A stretch of 15,603 bases of DNA from an uncultured beta proteobacterium. GTDB lineage: Bacteria; Pseudomonadota; Gammaproteobacteria; Burkholderiales; Burkholderiaceae_C. Below, piece after piece: positions 6,489 through 13,433 of the stretch. Location of the stretch: positions 1 to 15,603 of the forward strand of contig CAJASG010000563.1 in assembly GCA_903944555.1 (NCBI GenBank). The letters are read 5' to 3'. A program made the position numbers and the translations under genes. Positions within the stretch are counted from its first letter, which is position 1, and every line of letters begins with the position of its first letter. The notes below the pieces were generated by a model. That model saw only the letters and a list, made by a program, of their open reading frames with translations. It ran no database searches and was not told the DNA's origin.

Positions 6489-7403
6489 ATGCTGGATGCC
6501 AAACAAATGGACGCACTGGCGGCCGTGTTAGAGCACGGTGGCTTTGGACCTGCGGCGCAAGCGCTGAGTCTGACGCTGCCGGCGATTTCACTGCGCATCA
6601 AGGGCTTGGAGACCGCCTTGGGTCAGCGTTTGTTGGTGCGCGGCAAGACCGTGCGTGCAACCCCGGCCGGGCAGGCGCTGCTAGCCCATGTGAAACAGCT
6701 GCGCATGATGGAAGCCGACTTGTTGGGCGGCCTGCAAACCGGGCGTGGCCAAGGTGCTGCGGGTGGGGCATTGCAGTGGCAAACCTTGAGTGTGGCGGTG
6801 AATGCTGATTCATTAACCAGCTGGTTTTTGCCCGGAGTGGCGGGCTTGCTTGCGCGGCACCATATGCTGCTGGACGTAGTGATTGACGACCAGGACCACA
6901 CCCACGAGTCGTTAAAGAATGGCGATGTGGTGGGCTGTGTCAGCACGCAAAAGACCTCCATGCGGGGTTGCCTGGCAGAACCCCTGGGCGTCTTGCGCTA
7001 CCGGTGTGTGGCTGCACCTGCGGTGGTCGCCAAGTGCCACACCCGCAGTGGTGCGTTGTCCGTGCACCGGTTGCTGGCCACGCCAGCGGTTATTTTCAAC
7101 CGCAAAGATGGTTTGCAGGACGACTTTTTGGCTCAGCATTTCCAGCTGGTGGCACCGCAATATCCGCGCCATTTTGTGCCTGCGGTGGACGCGTTCGAGT
7201 GCGCCCTGGAGAACGGTCTGGGCTGGGGCATGGTGCCAGTGCCGTACTTGGGTGAGCGGCCGGGCAAACTGGAGTTGCACGAGATGTTGCCCGGCAGCGC
7301 GGTGGATGTCGCCCTGTATTGGCACCACTGGGAGCGCGAACCCCTGTCAGCCCAGCGGCTGACGAAGGCGATCAAGCAGGCAGCGCACAAGGTGTTGCTG
7401 TGA
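6489..7403 (+). CDS. argP: LysR-family regulator, ArgP/LysG type
   Basis: 304 residues from the ATG at 6489, with GGAG 5 nt upstream; a GTG one codon earlier is a less likely alternative. The N-terminal winged helix-turn-helix (LDAKQMDALAAVLEHGGF, then AAQALSLTLPAISLRIKGLE, then LGQRLLVRG) matches ArgP/IciA more than generic LysR proteins. The rest is the LysR effector-binding domain with a conserved C-terminal GWGMVP...LGE segment. ArgP and LysG activate basic-amino-acid export genes in response to arginine and lysine. The divergent lysE-type gene makes that role here very likely. Start, length and context all agree with the family; the name is given on family and context. Confidence 0.88.
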   Translation: MLDAKQMDALAAVLEHGGFGPAAQALSLTLPAISLRIKGLETALGQRLLVRGKTVRATPAGQALLAHVKQLRMMEADLLGGLQTGRGQGAAGGALQWQTLSVAVNADSLTSWFLPGVAGLLARHHMLLDVVIDDQDHTHESLKNGDVVGCVSTQKTSMRGCLAEPLGVLRYRCVAAPAVVAKCHTRSGALSVHRLLATPAVIFNRKDGLQDDFLAQHFQLVAPQYPRHFVPAVDAFECALENGLGWGMVPVPYLGERPGKLELHEMLPGSAVDVALYWHHWEREPLSAQRLTKAIKQAAHKVLL

Positions 7404-7424
7404 TCATTAAGCCTGATAGAGTAA

Positions 7425-7447
7425 ATACCCAATGGGGTATGTAGAAT
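7425..7447 (+). promoter_or_regulatory. CsoR-like operator candidate ATACCC-N4-GGGTAT (copy 2) with -10
   Basis: Perfect 6-bp inverted repeat ATACCC-AATG-GGGTAT at 7425-7440, followed at once by TAGAAT at 7442-7447 (5 of 6 to the -10 consensus). The TACCC-N4-GGGTA core is shared with 1991-2004, where it also abuts a putative -10. Placement just upstream of the -10 suits a repressor operator. No convincing -35 is seen. Confidence 0.45.
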
Positions 7448-7531
7448 GAACGATAGCTCGAAACCCGCTTGCGAATATCCCAGGCCCAATGCGTGCCCCG
7501 GTGCTGCATTACTTTAAGGATGATCCACTCC

Positions 7532-7723
7532 ATGACACCGCAACAAGAACGTTTCCTTCAGAAAACCAGGTGGCTTCGTCCTGTCACCCGTTGGGCCGCA
7601 GCGTTTTCCATCAATACGTCCGCTTGGCTGCCTGAATATGTACGCAATGCCCCGTTGAAGCTGGTCAAACGTATTTTGCAGGGGTACCAAGAGGGTATGA
7701 ATGCTGGGTGCAAGTCATCTTGA
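7532..7723 (+). CDS. possible small basic protein, unknown function
   Basis: A 63-residue frame from the ATG at 7532. TAAGGA at 7515-7520 is an acceptable but distant ribosome site; an in-frame ATG at 7520 would overlap it. The product is rich in Arg/Lys and Trp (TRWLRPVTRWAAAFS in the first half, LKLVKRILQGYQEGMNAG near the end), with possible amphipathic helices and no clear membrane segment or signal peptide. It lies downstream of the ATACCC-N4-GGGTAT element, which may control it. I do not recognise the family. It may be a genuine small gene or chance; the protein-like composition of the frame and the upstream operator favour a real gene moderately. Confidence 0.45.
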   Translation: MTPQQERFLQKTRWLRPVTRWAAAFSINTSAWLPEYVRNAPLKLVKRILQGYQEGMNAGCKSS

Positions 7724-7772
7724 CTGGGGTGGCAGAGCGCCTAGCCGATGGAGCGACTACCTTCAGTTGGAC

Positions 7773-7915
7773 ATGAAGAATATCTTTTAATTTGGGGAAC
7801 TCAACCCTGCGTTCCCGGTGCCGGTGATTGATGAACGGGAGTCGCGCGCAGCTTTGCCCTGGTGGAGTTTGTGAATCAGAGGACCGAGAACCCATCCAAC
7901 GGTTGCTCAGGTTAG
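7773..7915 (+). pseudogene. degenerate fragment of a DUF4395-type membrane protein gene
   Basis: From ATG 7773 the frame reads MKNIF, a TAA stop at 7788, then FGELNPAFPVPVIDERESRAA. A shift of frame near 7850 then gives SFALVEFVNQ up to a stop at 7913-7915. From memory of the family, DUF4395 proteins begin in the style MK..FQFGE...PVINEREVRAAAG followed by a hydrophobic FALVAFMNA-like helix. The match needs one C-to-T change (CAA to TAA at the FQFGE glutamine) plus a small deletion and frameshift. The rest of the roughly 140-residue protein is missing. So this looks like the decayed 5' end of such a gene. The assignment rests on recalled family sequence and could not be searched here. Confidence 0.5.
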
Positions 7916-7925
7916 GTGGCGCATT

Positions 7926-8564
7926 TCAAGGCGCCAATCGCTCGCGCAGCCACCCGGCGCCCGGTGTCAGCGTGTAGCGCAGCCGGTCGTGCAAGCGGCT
8001 TTTGCGCCCCTGCCAGAACTGCCAGTTGTCGGGCTTGAGCCGGTAGCCGCCCCAGTGCGGTGGGCGTGGCGGTTGCAGTAAAAACTTGGCGCCAAACTTG
8101 GCCGCGTTGGCCACCAGCACGCCGCGCCCGGAAATTACCTGGCTTTGCGGCGAGGCCCATGCGCCTATGCGGGAGTCCAGCGGACGGCTGTGGAAGTATT
8201 CGTCGCTCTCGGCGTCGCTCACTTTTTCCACCACGCCTTCAATGCGAACCACCCGCTCCAGCTCCACCCAGTGAAACTGCAGCGCGGCGAACGGGTTGCC
8301 CGCCAGCTCCTGGCCTTTTTGGCTCTCGTAGTTGGTAAACCAGGTGATGCCGCGCTTGTCATATCCTTTGATCAGAACCACGCGGGTGCTGGGGCGCAGA
8401 TTACTGGCAACCGTGGCCACCGTCATGGCGTTGGGTTCGGGTACTTCGGACTGGATGGCTTCATTCAGCCATTGCTCGAACTGTTGCAGGGGGTCACTGT
8501 GCGACGCGTCTTCGTTCAATTCGGCGCGTTCGTAGCTTTTGCGTAAGGAGGCGATGGAGGTCAT
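7926..8564 (-). CDS. pdxH: pyridoxamine/pyridoxine 5'-phosphate oxidase
   Basis: 212 residues from the ATG at 8562-8564, the usual family length and start style ([16 protein letters not shown]). An upstream in-frame start at 8585 would add only 7 atypical residues. PdxH uses FMN and O2 to oxidise PNP or PMP to pyridoxal 5'-phosphate, the last step of vitamin B6 synthesis and salvage, as a cytosolic homodimer. Motifs present: [11 protein letters not shown] and FTNYESQKG (FMN/phosphate binding), [28 protein letters not shown] around residues 126-142, and the C-terminal [20 protein letters not shown]...RLHDR signature at about 168-194. All are intact. It is divergent from edd and shares a 122-bp intergenic region with it. 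Confidence 0.97.
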   Translation of the reverse strand: MTSIASLRKSYERAELNEDASHSDPLQQFEQWLNEAIQSEVPEPNAMTVATVASNLRPSTRVVLIKGYDKRGITWFTNYESQKGQELAGNPFAALQFHWVELERVVRIEGVVEKVSDAESDEYFHSRPLDSRIGAWASPQSQVISGRGVLVANAAKFGAKFLLQPPRPPHWGGYRLKPDNWQFWQGRKSRLHDRLRYTLTPGAGWLRERLAP

Positions 8565-8604
8565 ACGCACGAGTATAGGCAGCACTCAGGGTTCGTACCT
8601 CACT

Positions 8605-8679
8605 GGTAACTCTTGGCCTACACAGGCGGCTGTTTCCCAGTTACCATTCGATATGTAATTTAGTTACAGAAAAGGTAAC
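8605..8679. promoter_or_regulatory. edd promoter region with HexR-like palindrome and GTAAC half-sites
   Basis: TGTAATTTAGTTACA at 8654-8668 has perfect TGTAA/TTACA arms and differs at two central positions from the HexR-type consensus TGTAATTAAATTACA known from proteobacterial edd/central-carbon promoters. It overlaps the likely -10 (TGTAAT, 8654-8659) and ends 18 nt before the edd ATG, a repressor position. Further half-sites are GTAAC at 8606 and 8675 and GTTAC at 8640 and 8663; two of these form an outer GGTAACT...AGTTACC pair (8605-8611 and 8639-8645). HexR responds to KDPG, so the pathway would control itself. The site is seen, the regulator is inferred. Confidence 0.6.
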
Positions 8680-8686
8680 ACGCACC

Positions 8687-10555
8687 ATGCCAAGCTCCAA
8701 CACCCGCCAGTCCGCTCTTCACCCCGTCGTAGAGGCGGTCACGCACCGCATCCGCGAGCGCAGTGCTCCCACACGCAGCAAGTACCTGGAGCAGTTGGAA
8801 GTGGCGGCCAACCGCCAGCCCGGCGCCGAGCGCATGGGCTGCGCCAACGTGGCACACGCGTTTGCCGCCATGCCGGAGCCGGACAAAGCCCGTGTAACCG
8901 GGATCGATAAATTCAAGGTGGTGGTTGAAAAAGGACCCAACATCGGCATCGTCAACGCTTACAACGACCTGCTTTCGGCGCACGCGCCGTTGCAGCACTA
9001 CCCCGACATCATCAAGCTTGAGGCCCGCAAACACGGTGCCACCGCCCAGGTGGCCGGTGGCGTGCCCGCCATGTGCGATGGCGTGACGCAAGGCACACCC
9101 GGCATGGAGTTGAGTCTGTTTTCGCGCGATGCCATTGCTATGGCCACCGCCATTTCGCTGAGCCATGACGTGTTTGACTGCGCGTTGATGCTGGGCGTGT
9201 GCGACAAGATCGTGCCGGGCTTGCTGATTGGGGCCTTGCATTTCGGCCATTTGCCCACTGTGTTTGTGCCGGCGGGCCCCATGACCTCGGGTTTGCCAAA
9301 CAACGAAAAAGCCAAAGTGCGTGAGAAAGCGGCGCAGGGGCTGGTGGGGCGTGCCGAGCTGCTGGAGGCCGAATCGGCCGCTTACCACGGCGCTGGTACC
9401 TGCACCTTTTACGGCACCGCCAACAGCAACCAGATGCTGCTGGAGGCCATGGGCCTGCATGTGCCGGGTACCGCCTTCATCAACCCGGGTGCGGCCGTGC
9501 GTGACGAGCTCACCCGCGAGTCGGTTCGCACCGTGCTGGGCATCACCAAGTCCAAGCGCTTTGCGCCCATCGGACAGGTGGTGGATGAGCGTTGCATTGT
9601 GAATGCCATGGTCGCTTTGCTAGCCACCGGTGGCTCCACCAACCACCTAATCCATTGGGTGGCGGTGGCGCGTGCCGCTGGCATTGTGATTGACTGGAAC
9701 GACTTCTCTGATCTGTCGGACGTGGTGCCGCTGCTGACTCGGGTCTACCCCAACGGCAGTGCGGATGTGAACCAGTTCCAGGCCGCCGGTGGGCCGGGTT
9801 ACGTGATCCGCGAGCTGCTGGATGCGGGTTTCATGCACGCCGATGTGCTGACGGTGCGGGCAGGGGGCTTGCGCGAGTTCTCTGGCATCCCTTACGCGCA
9901 GGCGGATGGCAGCCTGCAATGGTTGGATGCAGGCGCCAGCAAAGACGAGTCGGTGGTGCGCCCGGCTGACAAGCCGTTCAGTGCCAGCGGGGGCTTGAAG
10001 CTGCTGCAAGGCAATTTGGGGCGCAGCGTGATCAAAATATCTGCCGTGCCGGATGACCGGCATGTGATCGAAGCGCCGTGCCGGGTGTTCGACTCGCAAG
10101 AGGCCCTGCATGTGGCGTTCAACGCCAATGAGCTGAACCAGGATCTGATTTGTGTGGTGCGCTGGCAGGGTCCGCAGGCCAACGGTATGCCCGAGCTGCA
10201 CAAGCTCACCCCGCCGCTGGCGGTGTTGCAGGGCAAGGGTTACAAAGTGGCGCTGGTCACCGATGGCCGCATGAGCGGTGCCTCGGGCAAGGTGCCCGCA
10301 GCCATCCATGTGTCGCCCGAAGCCGCTGCCGGAGGGCCCTTGGCCCGTGTGCGCGATGGCGATGTGATCCGGCTGGACGCCACTGCTGGCACTTTGCAGG
10401 TGCTGGTCAGCGCAGCGGAATGGGATGCACGCATCACGGAGGCCATGCCCGAAGCCCTGCGCGCCGCCAACGGCGTCGGCATGGGGCGTGAGTTGTTTGC
10501 CAGCATGCGGCGCAACGCGCTGGCGGCTGAAGAGGGCGCGTGCAGTTGGCTGTGA
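8687..10555 (+). CDS. edd: 6-phosphogluconate dehydratase (Entner-Doudoroff)
   Basis: 622 residues, full family length (E. coli Edd is about 600). The enzyme dehydrates 6-phosphogluconate to 2-keto-3-deoxy-6-phosphogluconate in the cytosol, using a [4Fe-4S] cluster. Evidence: the ILVD/EDD signature [16 protein letters not shown] from C172; MCDGVTQG with C130; [15 protein letters not shown] with C239, probably a cluster ligand; and the second signature region [23 protein letters not shown] near residue 525. The Edd-like N-terminus ([26 protein letters not shown]) separates it from dihydroxyacid dehydratase IlvD. eda follows 55 bp downstream and completes the pathway, so the two are likely one transcript. 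The start codon follows a purine-rich but weak ribosome site. A HexR-like operator lies in its promoter. Confidence 0.97.
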   Translation: MPSSNTRQSALHPVVEAVTHRIRERSAPTRSKYLEQLEVAANRQPGAERMGCANVAHAFAAMPEPDKARVTGIDKFKVVVEKGPNIGIVNAYNDLLSAHAPLQHYPDIIKLEARKHGATAQVAGGVPAMCDGVTQGTPGMELSLFSRDAIAMATAISLSHDVFDCALMLGVCDKIVPGLLIGALHFGHLPTVFVPAGPMTSGLPNNEKAKVREKAAQGLVGRAELLEAESAAYHGAGTCTFYGTANSNQMLLEAMGLHVPGTAFINPGAAVRDELTRESVRTVLGITKSKRFAPIGQVVDERCIVNAMVALLATGGSTNHLIHWVAVARAAGIVIDWNDFSDLSDVVPLLTRVYPNGSADVNQFQAAGGPGYVIRELLDAGFMHADVLTVRAGGLREFSGIPYAQADGSLQWLDAGASKDESVVRPADKPFSASGGLKLLQGNLGRSVIKISAVPDDRHVIEAPCRVFDSQEALHVAFNANELNQDLICVVRWQGPQANGMPELHKLTPPLAVLQGKGYKVALVTDGRMSGASGKVPAAIHVSPEAAAGGPLARVRDGDVIRLDATAGTLQVLVSAAEWDARITEAMPEALRAANGVGMGRELFASMRRNALAAEEGACSWL

Positions 10556-10610
10556 TAGCCCGTTGCCCCGCCATATTGCCCCCCTTGTTTTGAATTTGGA
10601 GACCCGTTAT

Positions 10611-11252
10611 ATGAGCACACCGACCCCCTTCACCGCCCTGCAAGTCATGCAGGACGCGCCTGTTATTCCCGTCATCGTCTTGAACGACGTGGCCCATGCC
10701 GTACCGATGGCGCGTGCGCTGGTGGCCGGTGGCATTCGCATGCTGGAAGTGACCCTGCGCACACCGCAGGCGCTGGCCTGCATTGAGGCCATTGCCAAGG
10801 CGGTGCCTGAAGCCGTGGTGGGCGCCGGCACCGTGCGCTCACGCGCCGATGCCCAGGCGGCGGCGTCTGCCGGTGCCCGTTTCGCGGTCAGTCCCGGTTA
10901 CACCAGCGCGGTGGGGCAGGCCTGCCGTGATGTGGGGCTGGCGCTGTTGCCCGGTGTGGCCACTGGCGGCGAGATCATGATGGCCCAAGAGGATGGTTTT
11001 ACCCAGCTCAAGTTCTTCCCCGCCATGCAAGCCGGTGGCCCGGCCATGCTGAAGGCCTGGAGTGGCCCCTTCTTTGACGTGATGTTTTGCCCCACCGGCG
11101 GCGTTACTCTGGACAATGCGCCCGAGTTTTTGGCCTTGCCCAACGTGGTGTGTGTGGGTGGCTCATGGCTGGTGCCCGCTGACGCGCTGGCGCTGGGCGA
11201 TTGGGCACGTATCACCCAGCTGGCAAAAGACACCCAAAATTTGAGGAAATAG
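10611..11252 (+). CDS. eda: KDPG aldolase (2-keto-3-deoxy-6-phosphogluconate aldolase)
   Basis: 213 residues from the ATG at 10611, with TTGGAGA 8 nt upstream. The frame runs back into edd to 10425, but this ATG matches family length and start style. It is a class I (Schiff-base) aldolase that splits KDPG to pyruvate and glyceraldehyde 3-phosphate, working as a cytosolic trimer. Catalytic residues are in place: E46 and R50 in [10 protein letters not shown]134 (Schiff-base lysine) in QLKFFPA, and T162 in CPTGGV, matching E45, R49, K133 and T161 of the E. coli enzyme. It lies 55 bp after edd and is probably cotranscribed and under the same upstream HexR-like control. No clear intrinsic terminator follows; a dispersed repeat does. 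Confidence 0.97.
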   Translation: MSTPTPFTALQVMQDAPVIPVIVLNDVAHAVPMARALVAGGIRMLEVTLRTPQALACIEAIAKAVPEAVVGAGTVRSRADAQAAASAGARFAVSPGYTSAVGQACRDVGLALLPGVATGGEIMMAQEDGFTQLKFFPAMQAGGPAMLKAWSGPFFDVMFCPTGGVTLDNAPEFLALPNVVCVGGSWLVPADALALGDWARITQLAKDTQNLRK

Positions 11253-11274
11253 TGGCTGAAACGCCCGTGGAATG

Positions 11275-11302
11275 TGCGCAAGCAGCTACTAATTGGATAG
11301 CA
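11275..11302. repeat. dispersed repeat copy 2, intergenic after eda
   Basis: TGCGCAAGCAGCTACT, six bases, ATAGCA: identical in its fixed bases and spacing to 1151-1178. Just after it, AGCAAATATTTCGCT (11299-11313) can fold into a short hairpin with one mismatch. It lies between convergent eda and the J-domain gene, the usual location for such repeats, and may act at the transcript 3' ends. Confidence 0.7.
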
Positions 11303-11351
11303 AATATTTCGCTGTTTGGCCTTAACAGTCATGGCAAGGTGCTCGGAGCGC

Positions 11352-11693
11352 TCAGCCCAGCGGACGGAAAGCAAACGCCCGCACCGTCAGATGCGCGTCT
11401 GCGCCAGTCTTTAGCGGGCTACGGTGGACCGAGCTGCGACCCCGGCGCTCGATCGCGTGTGCCATGGTACGTCCACGCGACGCCAAGCTGAGGTCGTAGC
11501 GTTGGCGTTGCTGGGGGTCTGACAAGACAGAATACGCTTGGTTGATCAGCGCCAATCGACCACACGACGCTGCATCTGGATTCTTGTCTGGGTGGTTGTG
11601 TTGTGCCAGGCAGCGGTAGGCCGCTTTGATGACCCCTGCGCTGGCAGCCGGGCTCACCTCCAGCGTTTCGTACAAAGTGGTTTGACGTTGCAT
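11352..11693 (-). CDS. short J-domain (DnaJ-like) protein
   Basis: 113 residues from the ATG at 11691-11693; the frame runs on to 11816, but the upstream residues are unlike a J-domain. Residues about 5-65 form a J-domain: TLYETLEVSP, then the helix VIKAAYRCLAQHNHPDKNPD with the HPD motif that stimulates Hsp70 ATPase, then LALINQAYSVLSDPQQRQRYD. The rest is a basic, low-complexity tail (RGRT, ERRGRSS) with no Gly/Phe or zinc-finger region. It is thus a class III (J-only) co-chaperone, whose client or site of action cannot be told from the sequence. There is no clear Shine-Dalgarno. It is convergent with eda and divergent from the patatin gene. Confidence 0.85.
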   Translation of the reverse strand: MQRQTTLYETLEVSPAASAGVIKAAYRCLAQHNHPDKNPDAASCGRLALINQAYSVLSDPQQRQRYDLSLASRGRTMAHAIERRGRSSVHRSPLKTGADAHLTVRAFAFRPLG

Positions 11694-11959
11694 TGGTTGT
11701 GGCGGCAATGGTGAATGAAGTGGTCGGAAAGTCGGCCTATCGTTACCGCAATCACGAGGCGCCGTTTGCGCGGCGTCAAAAAAATTGCCAGTTGCGCCGC
11801 ACGACCGCCCATGCAAAGCGACTCCCCCACCAGTACCTTCTCATTTTTGATCATTCGCATCACCGCCTGATGCTCGGCCGCTACAAAGGCAGATGCGGGC
11901 ACGGGCGCAATGCTTGTGCGGGGTTGAAGTCCTGAAGTCTTGGAGAGGGTGGGGTAGCC
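11694..11959. other. 266-bp intergenic region between divergent genes
   Basis: No supported gene; frames here on either strand show no recognisable family. It should contain the promoters of the J-domain gene (leftward) and the patatin gene (rightward), but no strong -35/-10 pair stands out. A perfect 6-bp hairpin GCATCA-N5-TGATGC is at 11857-11873. A GC-rich imperfect hairpin next to an A7 run is at about 11759-11785. Confidence 0.5.
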
Positions 11960-12787
11960 ATGCATTTCGATCACGTGGTTTTTTCAGGTGGTGGCAATCG
12001 CTGTTTCTGGCAAGCAGGGTTCTGGTCCGTGGCTGCTGCTGCGCTGAACCTGAAGCCGGACGGTGTCGCCGCCGTCAGTGCCGGTTCAGCCGTGGCCTGC
12101 GCTTTGTTCGCCGGCACTTTTGAGCAGGGTTTTTTGGGCTACAAGAAGGCGATCGCCGGTAACGGGCGCAACGTCTATCTGCGCAATCTGTTGCGCGAGC
12201 AGCCGGTATTTCCGCATGGCGACATGTACCGCGATGCGATCCTGGGCAGTATCGACGCGAGTGCCTTGGCGCGCTTGCACCAGGGCCCGGAGATCCGTAT
12301 CTTGATGTCGTGCCCGCCGCGTTGGGCGTCCCGGCCCATGGCCATCATGCTGGGGGCACTGGCTTTTTGCGTGGATGCTTGGGAGAAAGACGCCGTGCAC
12401 ACGTCCAGTGGACGCAACATCGGATTCAAACCACTCTACCTTTCAGTGCGCGAATGCGCCACACCGGCTGAGTTGGCCGATCTCATCATTGCGTCGTCGT
12501 GTGTTCCGCCATTGACGCCACAGGCCACCCGCGATGGGGTGTCCCTTTTTGATGGTGGCTTGGTGAGCAATGTGCCGACCGAGTTTGTCGGCGGATCGGG
12601 CGGCGAGACGCTGGTGCTGTTGTCAAAGCGCTTCAAAGCCTTGCCTTCTGTTCCCGGTCGAACCTACGTGCAGCCATCGCAGCCCATTCAGGTGGGAACG
12701 TGGGACTACACGGACGATGCAGCCCTTCAATCCACGTTCGATTTGGGGCGCCGTGACGGCGAAACCTTTTGCGGTGCGTTGGCCTGA
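11960..12787 (+). CDS. patatin-like phospholipase family protein
   Basis: 275 residues from an ATG preceded by GGAGAGGG 10 nt upstream. It is a patatin-fold acyl hydrolase with a Ser-Asp dyad. The N-terminal oxyanion motif is SGGGNRCFW (residues 9-17), the nucleophile elbow is AVSAGSA with Ser40, and the catalytic Asp is D198 in LFDGGLVSNVP. The elbow reads A-x-S-x-G rather than the usual G-x-S-x-G, otherwise the architecture is complete. No signal peptide or membrane helix is evident, so it is probably cytosolic and may act on phospholipids or lysophospholipids; substrate unknown. Its neighbours (a J-domain gene upstream, a secreted protein and RNR downstream) do not suggest a pathway. Confidence 0.88.
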   Translation: MHFDHVVFSGGGNRCFWQAGFWSVAAAALNLKPDGVAAVSAGSAVACALFAGTFEQGFLGYKKAIAGNGRNVYLRNLLREQPVFPHGDMYRDAILGSIDASALARLHQGPEIRILMSCPPRWASRPMAIMLGALAFCVDAWEKDAVHTSSGRNIGFKPLYLSVRECATPAELADLIIASSCVPPLTPQATRDGVSLFDGGLVSNVPTEFVGGSGGETLVLLSKRFKALPSVPGRTYVQPSQPIQVGTWDYTDDAALQSTFDLGRRDGETFCGALA

Positions 12788-12820
12788 GTTCGGTTGATGG
12801 CTTGGGCGATCCATGCAATT

Positions 12821-12861
12821 TTGTGAAATATCAAGCAGTGCATGGTGGGCTACCGTACATT
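12821..12861 (+). promoter_or_regulatory. FNR-like promoter upstream of the secreted protein/RNR pair
   Basis: TTGTG-AAAT-ATCAA at 12821-12834 has a perfect right half-site and a 3-of-5 left half-site compared with TTGAT-N4-ATCAA. A possible -10, TACATT, lies at 12856-12861. The distance from box centre to -10 (28.5 bp) equals that at the DUF3149 promoter. It could also be a degenerate CRP-like site (TGTGA half). Confidence 0.4.
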
Positions 12862-12944
12862 GAAAGCGATGGGATCGGTTCATCATGGTGGTATGAGCGC
12901 ATGGTGGCATGCGCTTATTCCCATTTCTAACATTGGAGGTTTTC

Positions 12945-13409
12945 ATGCGATTTTCCCAGTTGCTAAAGGTCGTGTTGCTGCAGATGTTTTTTGCTTTTTC
13001 CGTGTTGCACGGAGCGCAGGCTGCGCAGGTGGGTGGCGCACCAGCGGATGTGGAAGTGGTGTCCGGCGGTGTGGGTGAAAGTGATCAGCAGGCGCTGCGG
13101 GAGCAGCAAGGGCGCTTCAGCTTTTGGCTGATTTCGGCCGCCCAGGGGAGTGGTGAATACCTGTCGGGGGTTCACGTCACGGTGACGGATTTGCGAAGCA
13201 AGCAGATCGTCGTGGATCACACCATGGAGGGTCCATGGCTGCTGGCGGCGTTGCCTGCAGGGCGTTATGCCGTGGAAGCGGTTTACCGCAGCGGCGATGC
13301 AACGCCCGAGCAGAAGGTGAAAAAGACGACCACCGTTCGTGCGGGAACCAAGCTGCGCCAGATGTTGGTCTACTTTAAGAACACCGAGGTCGTGGGCGCT
13401 AAAGATTGA
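12945..13409 (+). CDS. small secreted protein, carboxypeptidase-regulatory-like fold
   Basis: 154 residues from the ATG at 12945, with a strong GGAGGT 4 nt upstream (an in-frame start at 12909 lacks one). A signal peptide with a long hydrophobic core ends near HGAQA-AQ at about residue 28. The mature protein has a beta-rich pattern: GRFSFWLISA, a YLSGVHVTVTD segment, IVVDHTMEGPWLLAALPAGRYAVEAVY, then VKKTTTVRAGTKLRQMLVYF. This resembles the transthyretin-like or carboxypeptidase-regulatory beta sandwich found in many periplasmic proteins; the PAGRY turn is typical. No catalytic residues are seen. It is 24 bp upstream of the RNR gene and very probably cotranscribed with it, though a functional link is not obvious. 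Confidence 0.8.
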   Translation: MRFSQLLKVVLLQMFFAFSVLHGAQAAQVGGAPADVEVVSGGVGESDQQALREQQGRFSFWLISAAQGSGEYLSGVHVTVTDLRSKQIVVDHTMEGPWLLAALPAGRYAVEAVYRSGDATPEQKVKKTTTVRAGTKLRQMLVYFKNTEVVGAKD

Positions 13410-13433
13410 CGGTCACAAACGGTTCCCCAGAAG

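Noticed and set aside
8660..9460. 266-codon antisense frame opposite edd and its promoter
   Set aside because: His/Gly-rich composition expected from the complement of edd codons; it would also cover the edd promoter.
11541..11554. TTGAT-CAGC-GCCAA, an FNR-like match
   Set aside because: Inside the J-domain coding region (conserved NQAY helix), wrong position for a promoter, right half-site poor.
11759..11785. GC-rich imperfect hairpin beside an A7 run as an intrinsic terminator
   Set aside because: On the plus strand the tract is A, and on the minus strand the T run precedes the stem, so neither orientation forms a terminator.
11693..11935. 80-codon plus-strand frame in the J-domain/patatin intergenic region
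   Set aside because: No recognisable motif, basic/His-rich composition typical of shadow frames, and no convincing start signal.
11654..11974. 106-codon minus-strand frame overlapping the J-domain gene start and the patatin start
   Set aside because: It overlaps two well-supported genes in other frames, shows no recognisable family and has no ribosome site. Treated as a chance frame.
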